A stretch of DNA of 46,758 nucleotides, taken from positions 123,374-170,131 of the forward strand of contig NMRA01000351.1 of the NCBI GenBank assembly GCA_002633005.1, read 5' to 3'. Position numbers and translations under genes: made by a program. The stretch is from Phoronis australis. Lineage: Eukaryota > Phoronida > Phoronidae. Shown here piece after piece: positions 10,301 through 20,154 of this stretch (positions are counted from its first letter, which is position 1; the number at the start of each line of letters is the position of its first letter). The notes under the pieces are model-generated. The model saw nothing but the letters and a program-made list of their open reading frames with translations, was not told where the DNA came from and made no database searches.

Positions 10301-13300
10301 CCAATGTTTATATAAATCTGAAACCATGTGTCAAAGTCTGTCGCTGTAGATGCAATTTGTAATGTCTTAGGAGTGTTTGTGAGCGCAAATGTTTTGAGAA
10401 ATCAACAATGAATAATTCATACTGTACGGTTCTGTGAAAGCTGAACCTGGCTTCGTGGCCCCCGACGAGTTAGTTTACAGTTTCACGTGCACGTTGATTG
10501 TTTGATTTACTACTCTAGTCTTTTCGTGACTGAAAGTTTAGTTTTCAACTTTCGAAGCTGACTAAGCCGGCTGATTTTTGTCTCCAGTCTCCGGCTAATT
10601 TATGTCTCCAGTCCCCCGCCGCGACGGTCCTGATCAGTCGGGTTCCGAGCCACTGGATTATACCGAGCGTTTTGTGCTTAGAACTGAAAGCATTCGCAAA
10701 TCTAAAATTGTAATACACGGCTATGCACTTCTGTCCGTATTTTACGGAAGAATGGTAATTCTAATTTATCACCAAACATACTCCAAACATACCGCGACCA
10801 ACCTCTGTAAGTTGGCCTACGGTACATTCAAAATTTCTGTAAATGCGTAACAGCGAAATAAAACATCTTGGTTAAAAACTCATTGTATTCGCAAGGTTTT
10901 TACAACGAATTTGGATAATTTATTGGTGTGAATGCAAGAGATAAGCTGACACCAGGAAGCGTCTTGTGAACTGCTGAGCCGACTCTGTTAGAACCTGTGA
11001 CGTCATTGGTTAATTTCAGCACATTCGTCTGCTGTCAAGTGTCAGGTAAAAGACCTGAACTTGCTGTTATTGAGTGGAACTGCTCGATCTAAATTGGTAC
11101 AAAATACGATGTTTTTTGGTGACATTCTCCTTTAATACCCAATTTTCACTACGTGTGTCTTATAATTGACCTATCGCAAGCTCCGCCCCTATGAGAAAAG
11201 TCACGTGATACCCGACATTCGAACGAGATGTCAGAGGCAAATACACTGTCGCTAAACGAGGTTCCTGGTGGAATCGATGAGTGTTTTTGCACTATTTGAA
11301 AACGCGTCGCTAGAGACAAGAGGCGATGCTTTTCAACAGTGAATCGTACGTTCATGATATGGGAATTTGTAAAGGTGACGATGAAAATATAAGTGCTCGA
11401 GGAGCCAGCAAAAATCCGAAGATCCCCTCAGCCTCGGGGCCACCTTCACCTGACAAATGACAAGGCCACTGATACGATATGTTCTTGTAAAGCTGGGTAT
11501 GTACCTTAAAGTCGAATTATCTGTACGATTCCATAGATTTCATGATCTTTCGAATAAAATCAGTGAAGATTCCCAGATATTTTTATTCTGTCGTCTGCTA
11601 AATTTCGCCAAATGAAAAGTAGGTCACAACTGATGGGACTCATGGAGTAAAGTGGGTCATAGATTACAGACAACACATAGTCTCTGACTAGGTCGACTCG
11701 ATAGCTTTTCTAATCTTTTAACGAAATATTTTGATAAAAAAATTCAGGTTCATACCTCAGGTACACACTCATCTCGTCCTCCGGTAGGTCTAGGGCTGTG
11801 TCTAAGTAAAATTAATGTCTGGAATTCAGTGGCGGATCTAGGATACCACAGGGAGGGCCCAACATATGTTGCCTCGTGGAATTGGGCAAAGTACGATTGT
11901 ATGTGCACAGGCGGCTCGAAAGTTGCAGGGGCCAGGGATGTAGACCGTTGGACCTTCTGTTCAGAATATCTATCGGTGGACTAAAAAAAAAACAGGAACA
12001 CGATTCCGCCGCGATCTGGGGTCTGAGCCCCCCCCCTCTTCTGCTACCGGTCCTAGTTACTGAACTCAATACTTCATCACGCTCTTGCTGTCTCATTTTT
12101 CTTGCGGCAGCCAAGGGGGGGGGGGGGGGCTGGGGCCCCTGCCCTCCCCCCTAAATCCGCCTATGGAATTGTCCGTTTGCACCATTAAGACGTTTAAATT
12201 AGGCCTACCTTCTTATGAACTTGGCATTTTTTGTAGTCTCATTCCATAAAGGTAGCTTTCATTTAATTTTGAAGGTAGCATGGATCACTAAGTCGTGGTA
12301 TTATTACAAAACATTACAAGTCTGGTGTGGTAGTTGCAAAAATAGGGTATTTACAAAAATAACTCAAATTCTTTTTTAAAGCTTCATAAATCTAAATATC
12401 ATGTTTGAATCACTCCAAAATGAGCTCTCTCTAACTCTACAGACATAGTGAATACTAGAGGTACACGTCAAAAAGTAATTCAATAGTTTATTTTTAGTGA
12501 CAACAGCTCGACCAAGGCTTTGAGTTCCGGCAGTAACTGATCCAGTGCCCTTCCCTGTGCTGATCGAATCTCTGAATTTTGACCGGGAGAGAAGTTCAGT
12601 TGAACGCCAGCTTACGGTTTATGAATAACAAAACTGTACCTCTGATACGAAACAAAATAATATCCATTAGGTTGAAATAAATAAAAAAAACGTAAAATAA
12701 AAATGTCCTTGAAAACAACAATTTCCGGGGACTACCGCTAGAGTGCTGAGATCCAGCAGGTGCCGAGACAAAGGCGGTCAGACGTAGCCAACTCGGGAGT
12801 CAATATATGAGATAGCCCTGCACCATAGCCACCAAGCTGAAAATTGCGTATCTTGGAACTAATGTATTTGTGTTTATTATAGCCTTCGAGTTATCAAGCA
12901 ACATCGCTAAGCTCAGCTGCTCGTGTGGCCGTACAGTTTGATCGATAGTTTACACTTTTCAACATCATTTTTCGGCTTAGGACATGCCAAAAAATGACGG
13001 GATATTATTCTGGAGCAGCATAACGGCTGTCTGTGCTACACACGTCATATCAACACCGTTTCCTCATTCTTTCTTGAGCTATAGACTAAAGTAAGTTTTA
13101 CTCGACTGCGTGTGGTTTGTCGGGTAAAATGGCGGCTTGGAAACGCAGACGAAGGTGTGCCAAGAATGCTGCGTTCTGATTGGTCAATTAAGCCGTCCGT
13201 CATAATCCTGGCGATAGGTCAATTAGGTAAAGACAATTCCAGTGAAAACCACTTTAAGCTCAAAGCGCCAAGATGTTACCATTGTGTACTTCAGTAAGAT

Positions 13301-13835
13301 TACTTGTACTAAACGACTCAAAACCCCTTGAGAAATATTCTACCTCCCTTGCTTGTTTAAAACTTTACTTACCGACAACTTCAACTGGACATGGTTGTTA
13401 TACATATTAACGTTTTAAAGGTTGAAACTCTTCGGTTAACAGCTCGAAATAAGTATCTACTAAACATGACGAAATGCACCTTTAAATGAGGACAGTTCTC
13501 ACGCCGCTTATGTTTTGGATTTATTTCTGAGTAAAATCTGTGTTCAGATTAAAAGCTTATTTGAAAATAAATACCACCTGGTATTGTAATCTAATTTGTT
13601 GCAGGCAAATGTTTTAGCAAGGCGCGAGGCGAAGATGAAAGAACGAGCGCAGACAGAAAAGGGCGATGGGTATTTATCACGTTGCTCGCGGTCACCATGC
13701 ACAGCTCAGAAGATCGACAGAATCTCTCGTGTTTTGTTTCCTGTGGCCTTCATAATTTTCAATGTTCTTTACTGGTTTGTATACGAGTTAAGCGAAACGC
13801 CTGGGTCGTTTAAGTTCAACCACATCTTTAACTGA
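899..13835 (+). CDS. Cys-loop ligand-gated chloride channel subunit, glycine receptor / GluCl-like (spliced, N-terminus missing)
   Basis: Seven exons (899-966, 1324-1627, 1823-1905, 2534-2668, 3598-3762, 8511-8641, 13605-13835) join in phase to 371 residues plus stop. Numbering starts at the first visible complete codon. Seen directly: the extracellular ligand-binding domain at 1-214; the 13-residue Cys loop between Cys131 and Cys145; a second Cys pair (190/201) flanking loop C, as in glycine receptors and GluCl; M1 at 216-236; the Pro-Ala-Arg motif at 242-244 before M2, which marks anion selectivity; M3 at 275-295; a short cytoplasmic loop of about 41 residues; M4 at 338-356; and a 15-residue extracellular tail. 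Phe52, Arg54, Ser122 and Phe152 match ligand-pocket residues of vertebrate glycine receptors. Loop C is divergent: Ser194 and Ile196 replace the usual Tyr and Thr. Pore position 6' is Leu250. Such subunits form pentameric anion channels in the plasma membrane; the ligand cannot be named. The signal-peptide exon is not found, and an extra exon in the 5-kb last intron cannot be excluded. Confidence 0.9.
1324..1627 (+). CDS. Receptor exon: ligand-binding domain loops D, A and E
   Basis: The AG acceptor ends at 1323, and the first two bases complete a Glu codon. The exon encodes the MDY-FVRQSW loop D segment, the WVPD loop A segment and the DGVVYTSTR loop E strand, and ends in phase 2 at a GTTAGT donor. 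From memory of vertebrate genes, this stretch is split into two exons there, so it is one fused exon here. The open frame reading past 1627 to a stop at 1676 is intron. Confidence 0.88.
1823..1905 (+). CDS. Receptor exon: Cys-loop
   Basis: Acceptor TTTTGCAG, donor T|GTAAGT. The 83-bp exon completes an Arg codon and encodes the Cys loop (Cys, 13 residues, Cys, with the Tyr-Pro-His-Asp core) and the Leu-Glu-Ser start of loop B. Eighty-three bp is also the length of the matching exon in vertebrate glycine and GABA-A receptor genes (recalled, not checked). Confidence 0.9.
1983..2262 (+). repeat. CAC/ATC-rich microsatellite
   Basis: An imperfect (ACC)n/(ATC)n run of about 280 bp inside the receptor intron between the Cys-loop and loop C exons. 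It contains the single N at 2105. The long open frame through it (His/Thr-rich) is a low-complexity artefact, not a gene. Confidence 0.9.
2534..2668 (+). CDS. Receptor exon: loops B to C
   Basis: Acceptor CAATAG, donor ATAG|GTAAGT. The first two bases complete Phe of the Glu-Ser-Phe-Gly-Tyr loop B motif. The exon then encodes the Phe-His-Trp strand and loop C up to the first Cys of the second pair. Its last 43 bp and the donor form the first copy of a 49-bp tandem repeat. Confidence 0.88.
2626..2772 (+). repeat. Three tandem 49-bp copies of the loop-C coding end plus splice donor
   Basis: Copies lie at 2626-2674, 2675-2723 and 2724-2772, each starting CTGGG(C/A)TACAGACTCGA. The first is the true 3' end of the receptor exon and its GTAAGT donor. 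At the matching place the second has GAAAGA (no GT) and the third has GCAAGT (a possible GC donor). Each copy can be read as a loop-C-like peptide in its own frame. Because 49 is not a multiple of three, extension to the third donor would add 98 bp and shift the frame. Confidence 0.95.
3139..3379. promoter_or_regulatory. Cluster of promoter-like motifs in a receptor intron
   Basis: Within 240 bp lie a DR1 nuclear-receptor-type element (TGACCTTTGACCTTTGA, 3139-3155), a CCGCCATTTT YY1-like site (3193-3202), a GACGTCA CRE half-site near 3280 and a perfect palindromic GCGCATGCGC NRF1-type site (3370-3379). Individually weak; together they suggest an intronic promoter or enhancer. Not demonstrable from sequence alone. 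Confidence 0.25.
3598..3762 (+). CDS. Receptor exon: M1 and start of M2
   Basis: Acceptor TTTTTCAG, donor CACAG|GTGAGA. The exon encodes Gly-Asn-Phe-Thr-Cys closing loop C, the Phe-Glu-Arg-Gln pre-M1 strand, all of M1 (ending Ser-Trp-Val-Ser-Phe-Trp-Val) and the Pro-Ala-Arg motif with pore positions 1' to 7'. The split codon at the end completes Val 8' in the next exon. Confidence 0.92.
4247..4314. repeat. (TA)n microsatellite
   Basis: A nearly pure TA run of about 68 bp. It abuts the 3' end of the minus-strand LINE fragment, so it is probably the element's microsatellite tail. Confidence 0.9.
4370..4684 (-). pseudogene. LINE ORF2 C-terminus with CCHC-like finger
   Basis: A 104-codon stretch beginning Val-Arg-Leu-Arg-Gly-Ser-Ala-His. 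It carries two Cys two residues apart, then a Glu-Ser-Glu-Tyr-His-Phe...Glu-Cys-Pro-Phe-Tyr segment, the C-terminal finger found in many animal LINEs. It continues the RT of 4808-5593 after an internal stop. The stop codon at 4370 is followed by about 55 bp of 3' UTR and the TA tail. Confidence 0.82.
4808..5593 (-). pseudogene. LINE reverse transcriptase fragment (FADD box)
   Basis: A 261-codon open stretch with the catalytic Phe-Ala-Asp-Asp near its start and a Cys-Glu-Ile-Trp-Gly motif (about 5170) typical of LINE RT C-terminal regions. Upstream coding continues to about 5755, but a frameshift lies just before the Phe-Ile-Asn-Asp-Leu segment (about 5640-5655). Downstream, a stop at 4808 is followed by in-frame homology starting Asp-Gln-Gln-Lys-Trp-Arg. 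The gene is therefore dead. Confidence 0.85.
5756..6320. other. Intronic sequence, nothing recognised
   Basis: AT-rich intron of the receptor. I see no coding exon, repeat boundary or RNA gene. Confidence 0.5.
6325..7371. mobile_element. Foldback / MITE-like DNA transposon, TTAA-flanked (copy 1)
   Basis: A 1047-bp element flanked by TTAA on both sides (6321-6324, 7372-7375). Its termini are inverted repeats: AGGAGAATGTCACCCGATTT on the left matches the reverse complement of AAATCGGGTGGCATGCTCCA on the right. The inverted arms extend about 400 bp each (about 6325-6740 and 6955-7371) around a short unique centre, so the whole element folds back on itself. It has no intact transposase; short open frames in the arms are not family-recognisable. 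It sits in the receptor intron before the M3 exon. Confidence 0.9.
7376..8510. other. Intronic sequence, nothing recognised
   Basis: Receptor intron between the first TTAA element and the M3 exon. Several short open frames overlap on the plus strand (7385-8183), but none shows a domain, a conserved motif or flanking splice signals that I would support. Confidence 0.45.
8511..8641 (+). CDS. Receptor exon: M2 end, M2-M3 linker, M3
   Basis: Acceptor CATTTGCAG, donor TGG|GTGAGT, phase 0. The exon encodes Leu 9' of M2, the Thr-Thr-Gln-Ser segment, the Pro-Lys-Val-Ser-Tyr linker with the conserved Lys, and M3 starting Asp-Ile-Trp-Met. These are hallmark residues of glycine-receptor/GluCl-type subunits. 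The preceding intron is 4.7 kb and holds a LINE and one inverted-repeat transposon. Confidence 0.92.
8642..9959. other. Intronic sequence, no supported exon
   Basis: First part of the 5-kb last intron of the receptor. A minus-strand open frame at 9283-9543 (86 codons) has mixed composition but no motif I recognise. An alternative cytoplasmic-loop exon of the receptor could hide here, but I could not identify one. Confidence 0.4.
9964..11131. mobile_element. TTAA-flanked inverted-repeat DNA transposon (copy 2)
   Basis: A 1168-bp relative of the 6325-7371 element, with TTAA at both ends (9960-9963, 11132-11135). The left end reads AAGAGAATGCCACCCGATTT; the right end matches AGGAGAATGTCACC in reverse complement. 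The left roughly 400 bp resembles the arms of copy 1. The interior (about 10560-10690, ending GAGCGTTTTGTGCTTAGAAC) is shared with copy 3 but not copy 1. No transposase domain seen. It lies in the last intron of the receptor. Confidence 0.88.
11136..11821. other. Intronic sequence, nothing recognised
   Basis: Receptor intron between two transposons. No coding or RNA features supported. Confidence 0.5.
11827..12165. mobile_element. 339-bp MITE with CAGTGGCGGATCTAGG terminal repeats
   Basis: The left terminus CAGTGGCGGATCTAGG is mirrored at the right by CCTAAATCCGCCTATG, and both sides carry GAATT (11822-11826, 12166-12170) as a 5-bp target duplication. The element contains G/C homopolymers near its right end and no meaningful coding potential. 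CAGNGGCGGAT-type ends occur on several animal DNA transposon families. I would not name a superfamily from 16 bp. Confidence 0.85.
12171..13604. other. Intronic sequence, nothing recognised
   Basis: Last part of the final receptor intron. There is an AAAATGGCGGCTTGG YY1-like site near 13126 but no supported exon. Confidence 0.45.
13605..13835 (+). CDS. Receptor terminal exon: cytoplasmic loop and M4
   Basis: Acceptor TTGTTGCAG ends at 13604. Phase 0 joins directly to the M3 exon. The exon encodes a basic Arg/Lys/Glu-rich loop, the Lys-Ile-Asp-Arg-Ile-Ser-Arg pre-M4 helix typical of this class, and M4 with Ile-Phe-Asn-Val-Leu-Tyr-Trp, then a short tail and TGA. No clear AATAAA was seen just downstream. 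Confidence 0.9.
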   Translation, partial: ANVLARREAKMKERAQTEKGDGYLSRCSRSPCTAQKIDRISRVLFPVAFIIFNVLYWFVYELSETPGSFKFNHIFN

Positions 13836-14039
13836 AATTTATTGTACACTATTATTTATGCAATTATAACACGCTGTTGCAAAATTTACACGTTATTGTC
13901 AAAGTATGCAGGTAAAACGGTAAACTACGGCGATTTCTAAAACTTGAATGTTGACACAAGAAGACAAACTCCTTCGTTTCCTGGAAAATATAATAACGTT
14001 TTATAAATTGAAGATTGCTAGAATCTGCCGTTGCTGTTA

Positions 14040-14840
14040 CTTGAACTTCAAAACATATTTAACGCCACCTAATTTTCGGACTCAGAATTGAACTCTAAAT
14101 TATTTTTGACATTTTCGTTTTCTTTTTATTGCGAAATCAATGTAAGTGTATGTTTTCTAAGCTTGAGTGTGCAATGCCATGCTGATGAGTGCTTAGCTCA
14201 ACTGCGCACTTGATGACCACTCGATTCAAGCTACAAACTCGAGTAAAAACTCGTCATTTCGACTACAAGGCCCTGAATCTAATCTTGCACTGGAAACGAA
14301 CTCAATATTATTTTTGGCAGTTTCTCTGCTACTTTTGTGCGAAGTCAAGATTAGTGGTTATGAGACTATGCCCGAATACATTATAGTTTACGCATATGAG
14401 TTTATAGTCCAGGTTTGCACTTGGTAATCCTTATATTCGTGCTACAAACTCAAGAAAAAACTCGAAATTTCGTATTCAAACTCGAACACTTAGCTTTACT
14501 ATTGGGTTTATTAACTGCTAACTAGTAGGGCGAAAATTATAAATGAAATTCATTATGTACTATAGCGTAGACTAATAGAAACTTATTGTAAGTTCGCACA
14601 AAAGTAAAGTAGAAATGCCAAACATAATTTCGAGTTCCATTTCGGGTAAAAACATTAGAGACCGGGCCCAGACGTTACAGTGTTAAGTCTGAGTTCATCA
14701 AGTGAGTGCCAAAATTAATTAGGCATCCACGAAAACGACAGTGTACACGAGCGCAGACTAATACACTTATCTTAAGTTCGACCAAAGCATAATGGAAAAT
14801 GTCAAAAATAGATTCAAGTTCAGTTTCCAGTATAGAAATT
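14040..14840. repeat. Degenerate foldback repeat region
   Basis: Related AT-rich segments occur in both orientations. The ATTATTTTTGGCAGTTTC...TTTTGTGCGAA stretch near 14307-14343 matches the reverse complement of 14594-14630, and 14101-14145 matches the reverse complement of about 14785-14820. This looks like an old inverted-repeat element with nested arms. Termini and target duplication were not found. Confidence 0.4.
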
Positions 14841-16676
14841 AGACAGAGGCAGTCAACGACTTATTGACCAGCACCCTCTGAAGTTTAAAAAAGAAGATAG
14901 GATTGTCAAGATTGGCTGCCATTTTAGAGGTATTCGTCTTATGGACATTAAGGGGTCAGTTAGAGTTGCTTAAATGGGAATAATGCGTTCTTAATGCTAC
15001 GTTTAGTGAAATGAAGATGTCAACACCTGGCAGAATATTGTTGCGTCTTTTAAGACGTTTAAAACTGATATTAAACTTACTGTTCCTTTGGCGAATATGT
15101 GGTGTACTATGGAACAATAGAAAGCGATGTAAGGAGCATGGGTGCACATCTCGGATCTGCATTTATGAGTCCTTCCATTGAGTAAACAGGAAGGTGCAAA
15201 CTGACTACAATAGAGAAGACATTTCTGGGACGTAATGACATCTTTTTCAATCCATTTACGCCGTTTTCTGTTATTCCGTGTATAGTATATACTCCATTGG
15301 AACAGTTATTAAGGTGCTCCATGATAACTAAAATATACATCTTTAATTAAAGAAGCGTAAAAAACGCTTGCTTTCCTGTTTGAGAAATAATCGCTTGATA
15401 ATGAAACATAACAGATGTGATTGAGATTGCGAATCGCTTAATAAACAAGATAAGATGTGATTGCCCTAATAACTGTGAGTGTTGTCTTGCGACAGAGAGC
15501 GAACTGTACAGTCATTACGTCTCTCTTCATATTCAGTTATACCGCTATTTGACACGGCTAAGACATAAAGACGCTATAAATCCTTTCCTAGTACCAACTT
15601 TACTCATAAGCATATTTACTCAGTTAAAGAATCACCATGGCGGTCTTTGTTTGAAGTGAAATTGCTTACAAGAGATCCTTTGGAGTTCCTCTCACGACCA
15701 TATTCATTCAATGTCATACTAAACCCTCGCGACAACTACATATGCGTGTCTGAAACAATAACAGACTGCTGAGTTATTCCTAAGGTAGGTGTATACACTG
15801 GTCAAATCTCCAGGTTCCTAACTAAAATGAGTAAAAAGGGAGTTTTAACTAGTTAGACATGACTCTGAAAGTGACAAAAATCGAAAAAAATAATTTTTTG
15901 TAGTTCGTTTTCAAAAAAAAATCGTATTTCCAAAAAATTCAATTTTACCTCGATTTTTTTTTCAAAATGCACAGGGATTATCATCAACTGTTTCCTTACG
16001 CAATATTCTACTTATCCATACCAAATATATGTATAAAATCATTATGATCTTGATTTTGCGGCATTTTTTGCATGTGAGTTGAGGCAAGCACGCCACTTAT
16101 TGTCATTTGGTCACTTTCCGTCTAATAACTAAAAATCTGGTCCATGTATCAAACATGTGTTGATTGTTTATGCAATTCATCTGAACTCTCTACTCAGTGT
16201 AGTAAAAGACTCTCTAACTATAAGACACAGACCTATTTGTTAGTATTCCAATATTATCATCAACCAATATATGTGTTACATCAAATCGCCGCGTTACCGT
16301 CTACATAACAAAATTGGCGACGAGGATAAAGAACTACTTTCTAATGGTTCAACATTTTTACGTGCCTGTACCGAATGGACTTTGGGATAAGAAAAAATCA
16401 CTTTCTGGGCAAATAGCGTCGTTTGGGTGAGATTCTCAAGTTACCAAAGTTTCTTATATTGCTTTCCTCTAAAATCGTATAATATCATGAGTTTTAATTC
16501 AGGGATACGTTTGAATCTGTGCACTAGAAAAATTTTGTTATCTTGAACACTGGGTCATTTCTCTAATTCTTTGGGTTATGGCCAGTGGCAAGTTAAAAAA
16601 TCCCCTGGGTTTGACAGCCTAGTTTCTCCACGGCGCGTTCCCAACACAGACGCACGGTTTATCTGCAAAGACTCTA
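14841..16676. other. Intergenic sequence, nothing recognised
   Basis: No exon, RNA gene or repeat boundary supported. Short open frames at 14956-15340 (minus) and 15417-15659 (plus) have no recognisable motif. Confidence 0.45.
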
Positions 16677-17505
16677 TAGACCGGGATCCCAGAGCTTTTT
16701 TGGGCATGAAAAGGTAACCAATTTTCTTTGGTGCCACAGTGCTCTGTGGGTATCCTGATGCTTGGAAATGGCCGTCTGGCAGGTTTGCTCTGGTGGGTGT
16801 CGTCAGGGGAGCCAAGAGAATTACACTAAAAAATTGAGCTGGATCAACTTTTCTGGTAACCACTTAAAACTGCCGTCGATACCTGCTACGTCATCCATTG
16901 TATCAAAATTGGTCACTGCCAGACAATTTCAGTGGTGGGGAGTACCCACCAGACGAACATATACAGGGTACAAAAATTGAGCTAGATCAATCCAAGAGGT
17001 AACCACTTGATGCTGAACATCGTGCAATTGGTTTCAAACGGTTACCTGATGGGTTGATCTAGCTCAATTCAGGTATTTGGGCGTGTCTGGCGGGGGTAAC
17101 CCACCACTAGATTTGTCTGGCAGTGCTCATTCGTGATACCTGAGCTTACGGTGAATATTTTGCGACTGGTTTCAAGCGGTTACCTCTTGGATTGATCTAG
17201 CTCAATTTTTGTACCCTGTATATGTTTGTCTGGCGGGTACTCCCCACCTCTGAAATTGTCTGGCAGTGACCAATTTTGATACAATGGATGACGTAGCAGG
17301 TATCGAAGGCAGTTTTAAGTGGTTACCAGAAAAGTTGATCTAGCTCAATTTTTGAGTGTAATTCTCTTGGCTCCCCTGACCACACCCACCAGAGCGAACC
17401 TGCCAGACGGCCATTTCCAAGCATCAGGATACCCACAGAGCACTGTGGCACCAAAGAAAATTGGTTACCTTTTCATGCCCAAAAAAGCTCCGGGATCCCG
17501 GTCTA
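16677..17505. repeat. 829-bp near-perfect palindrome with about 334-bp arms
   Basis: Position x pairs with 34182-x without net insertion or deletion from 16677/17505 inward to about 17010/17172, leaving a spacer of about 160 bp. A unit GGTTACC-N(6-8)-TTGATCTAGCTCAATT recurs at 17040, 17178 and 17321, and in inverse orientation near 16829 and 16972. TGTCTGGC(A/G)G boxes lie between. So the structure is both an inverted and an approximately 140-bp tandem repeat. It could be a foldback transposon or a satellite-derived hairpin. The arms begin at a BamHI-like CCGGGATCCC segment. Confidence 0.9.
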
Positions 17506-20154
17506 CTACTCTGATGGCATGTAGTTGTCCATGTGTCGCGCGCGCGGCTTATCACCACAGCGCGTGCATGCACTCTCAACGAATCGCGCAACACCACCCA
17601 CGTCGACGCTCAGTGTCCTCTTGCAAGACACCTCACCTAACCGACTTCTCTTGAACATGCATAATTTCTGCACTGACTCCTCAAGCTGAGTGCAGTGATG
17701 GCTTCAGTAGGACTTGGCGTACTCAACTTCAATTTCATTTTTTTTGCAGATAGACAAACAGGCTCAGGCTCGGAACAGGAGCTAGTTCACCATTTCACTA
17801 CCAACTTTCACATGGTCAAAAATAGAATCATTTTATTCTTGGTCTTGATATAACATCAATATCAGCTGGTACAGCACTCTCGATTGCCAGGTTACGCAAC
17901 GTTTGTTAACAGGGTTAGATTAGAGCTACTGTCCTTGTATAAGCTCCGCCCCAGTTGTCAGTCACTGAGCTGGTGAGCACTCAAGCCATATGACTTACTG
18001 AAGCTTGGTCAAATGTAGCTAAAAACAACTTTCAGATTTTCAGAAAGATTTTATTTTCCTTCAGTATACTATGCATCAAGAATTAAAGATTAAGATGACA
18101 TAAAAATGTAAAAAACAGTCAAAATATTTTTTTTTGTATCCACCTATCGGCTGGGAAATATTTGTAATCCGAGTAAGGAACTGGATAAGCCCAGTTTTGT
18201 CACAGTGAGTCGCTGCCACATGAAGGTACCAATTAATTGGCTGCTGTAACTTTCGTTCGGCAGTAAAAGCGAACTTTTGATTAAGAGCACTACCGCTTTG
18301 ATATTTGTTCCAACCTGACTGTTACTAAGACGAGCTGGGGGTTCCTGTGTTCGCTGTTCCTTGACACCAGCGCATAAAATGACCCCCTCCCCGTCAAGTC
18401 AACTGGTAAAGCCTGTCGTTTCAAGCAACAACGAAATGTCGGTGTATTCGAAGCCCTGAAGTTTGACTCGGGCAGAACTTGAGGCCAATTTCCTAACGGT
18501 AAGTGGCCTAGATCGAAACTTATTTTTTGTGATGGATGGCGAGTTTAAAGCAGTATTTTACATAATGTTTCCAACCTTTCTCAAATGCAAAACTGAGCAA
18601 AACGACGTTATTCGACTAGAACGTTTTCAAATGGGGAAGTGAATACAATCAGAAGAGGCTGTCAAACTATATTTTAGATTGTCTGAAGCTTGCTGCATCC
18701 TCCTGTCACCGAGGGAAAATTTCAGCGGGCAATTGTCATTAGACAGGTGCGACATGGTTTACTGGTGTATGATCGATAAACAACTTCTTTCAGCTTGCAA
18801 TACTACTTGAAAATCAGATCAACAGATCACAGGCCTATATCCACGTCTACTGACCTATTCCGAGGCTGTATGTCTTGCTATGACAGAACACTTTGTACAT
18901 CTCAGTCAGTGACCAAAGCCATACTGGCAGAGATTTAACAGACTGTTGTAAAACCCCCTCGATCCCGCACCCTACGACTCACAACCCTCACACCCTGTGG
19001 CAATAGATTATCTTTGCGCGTTTTTACACATTTCATCATCACATAAGGTCGCTGAATGACTTTTCTATAATACGTACATACACGTGAATCTGCTCTGGCT
19101 CAAGTCTGGTGGTTAAAAACAGAAAGTATAAGGACAGGATCAGAAATAGCGAACTCTGAGCGTGCTATCGTTGTCATGGAAACAGTTCCACGAGCGGCCA
19201 ACAATGACTCTGTTCTACTGAACTTAGGGAGAGAGTATGTTAACGTGAATGGCAAAACTTGACATTTTTATTATTTGCTTTCTGTTGTACATGTATACTC
19301 GTTTGCAATTTACTCCTTGTAACGCAGTATTTACTGAAGAAATTACTTATTCGTCGGTTCCTCGCACTCTCCCCAAAAATCTTGAATCAACCATTTACTA
19401 AAGAGCAGACGAGGCTATGACACTTTGCCGAGAATGACATCAATTTTGTAATATTGGTAGGCCTTTGATTTGGTTGGTATTGTTTTTGTGTTTTAGGACT
19501 TCAAACTTGCCGAATTGGCTCTCTTAATTGCAAGAAAAACAGGAAAAAGACTCGTTGGTATTATAGGCTATAGTCCCAGCTCTCCTATATTTCACCTCCG
19601 TGGCTACTTTTGGGGAGCAACGGGAACTTTTGCATTAAACCCATCTACAGATGTTCAAAAGTCAATTGCAAAAAAGTTCCCAAGAATACACTTGCACGTT
19701 TAGTAATAATTTTAAGTTAAATGTTTGACAAATTTAGCCTAAACTAATATGTTAGGCACCAGGTGTCAGTGAAAAATGATCAGAACAGCCAATTAAATGC
19801 CAGGAAAATATTGTGTCCGTATCTTTCCATTCCCAAATTGTCTGCTTCATGAAAGCACTCGTCAGAGGACATCCAACTGATGTTATCCTGTTGGCTTGGC
19901 TAACTTGTTTACAGCTACGGTCTACATTGGAAAATGTTAATTCTTGGGTGGGTGTTCAAATAATTGGCAACTACCAAGGGCCAAGACTCAAAAACCAGCA
20001 GGCAGTAGATTGGAATTGAGGAAAGCCAAATCAATTAGCAAGTGTCGTTACACTGACATACATACAATTCTTGGCATGTTTCTGAATCCTTTTGTGCTTC
20101 CTCAAACAGCTGTTTTGGGCCAGCTAGGAAGGCCACTGCTGAAACCATGCCTTA
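17506..20154. other. Intergenic sequence, nothing firmly recognised
   Basis: No supported exon. Several overlapping short plus-strand frames between 19515 and 20237 precede the frame described at 20155 and may belong to the same decayed element. Confidence 0.4.

Noticed and set aside
10078-10362. 94-codon frame as a transposase
   Set aside because: It lies in the inverted arm of a MITE-like element, also opens on the other strand, and matches no family; likely chance in repeat sequence.
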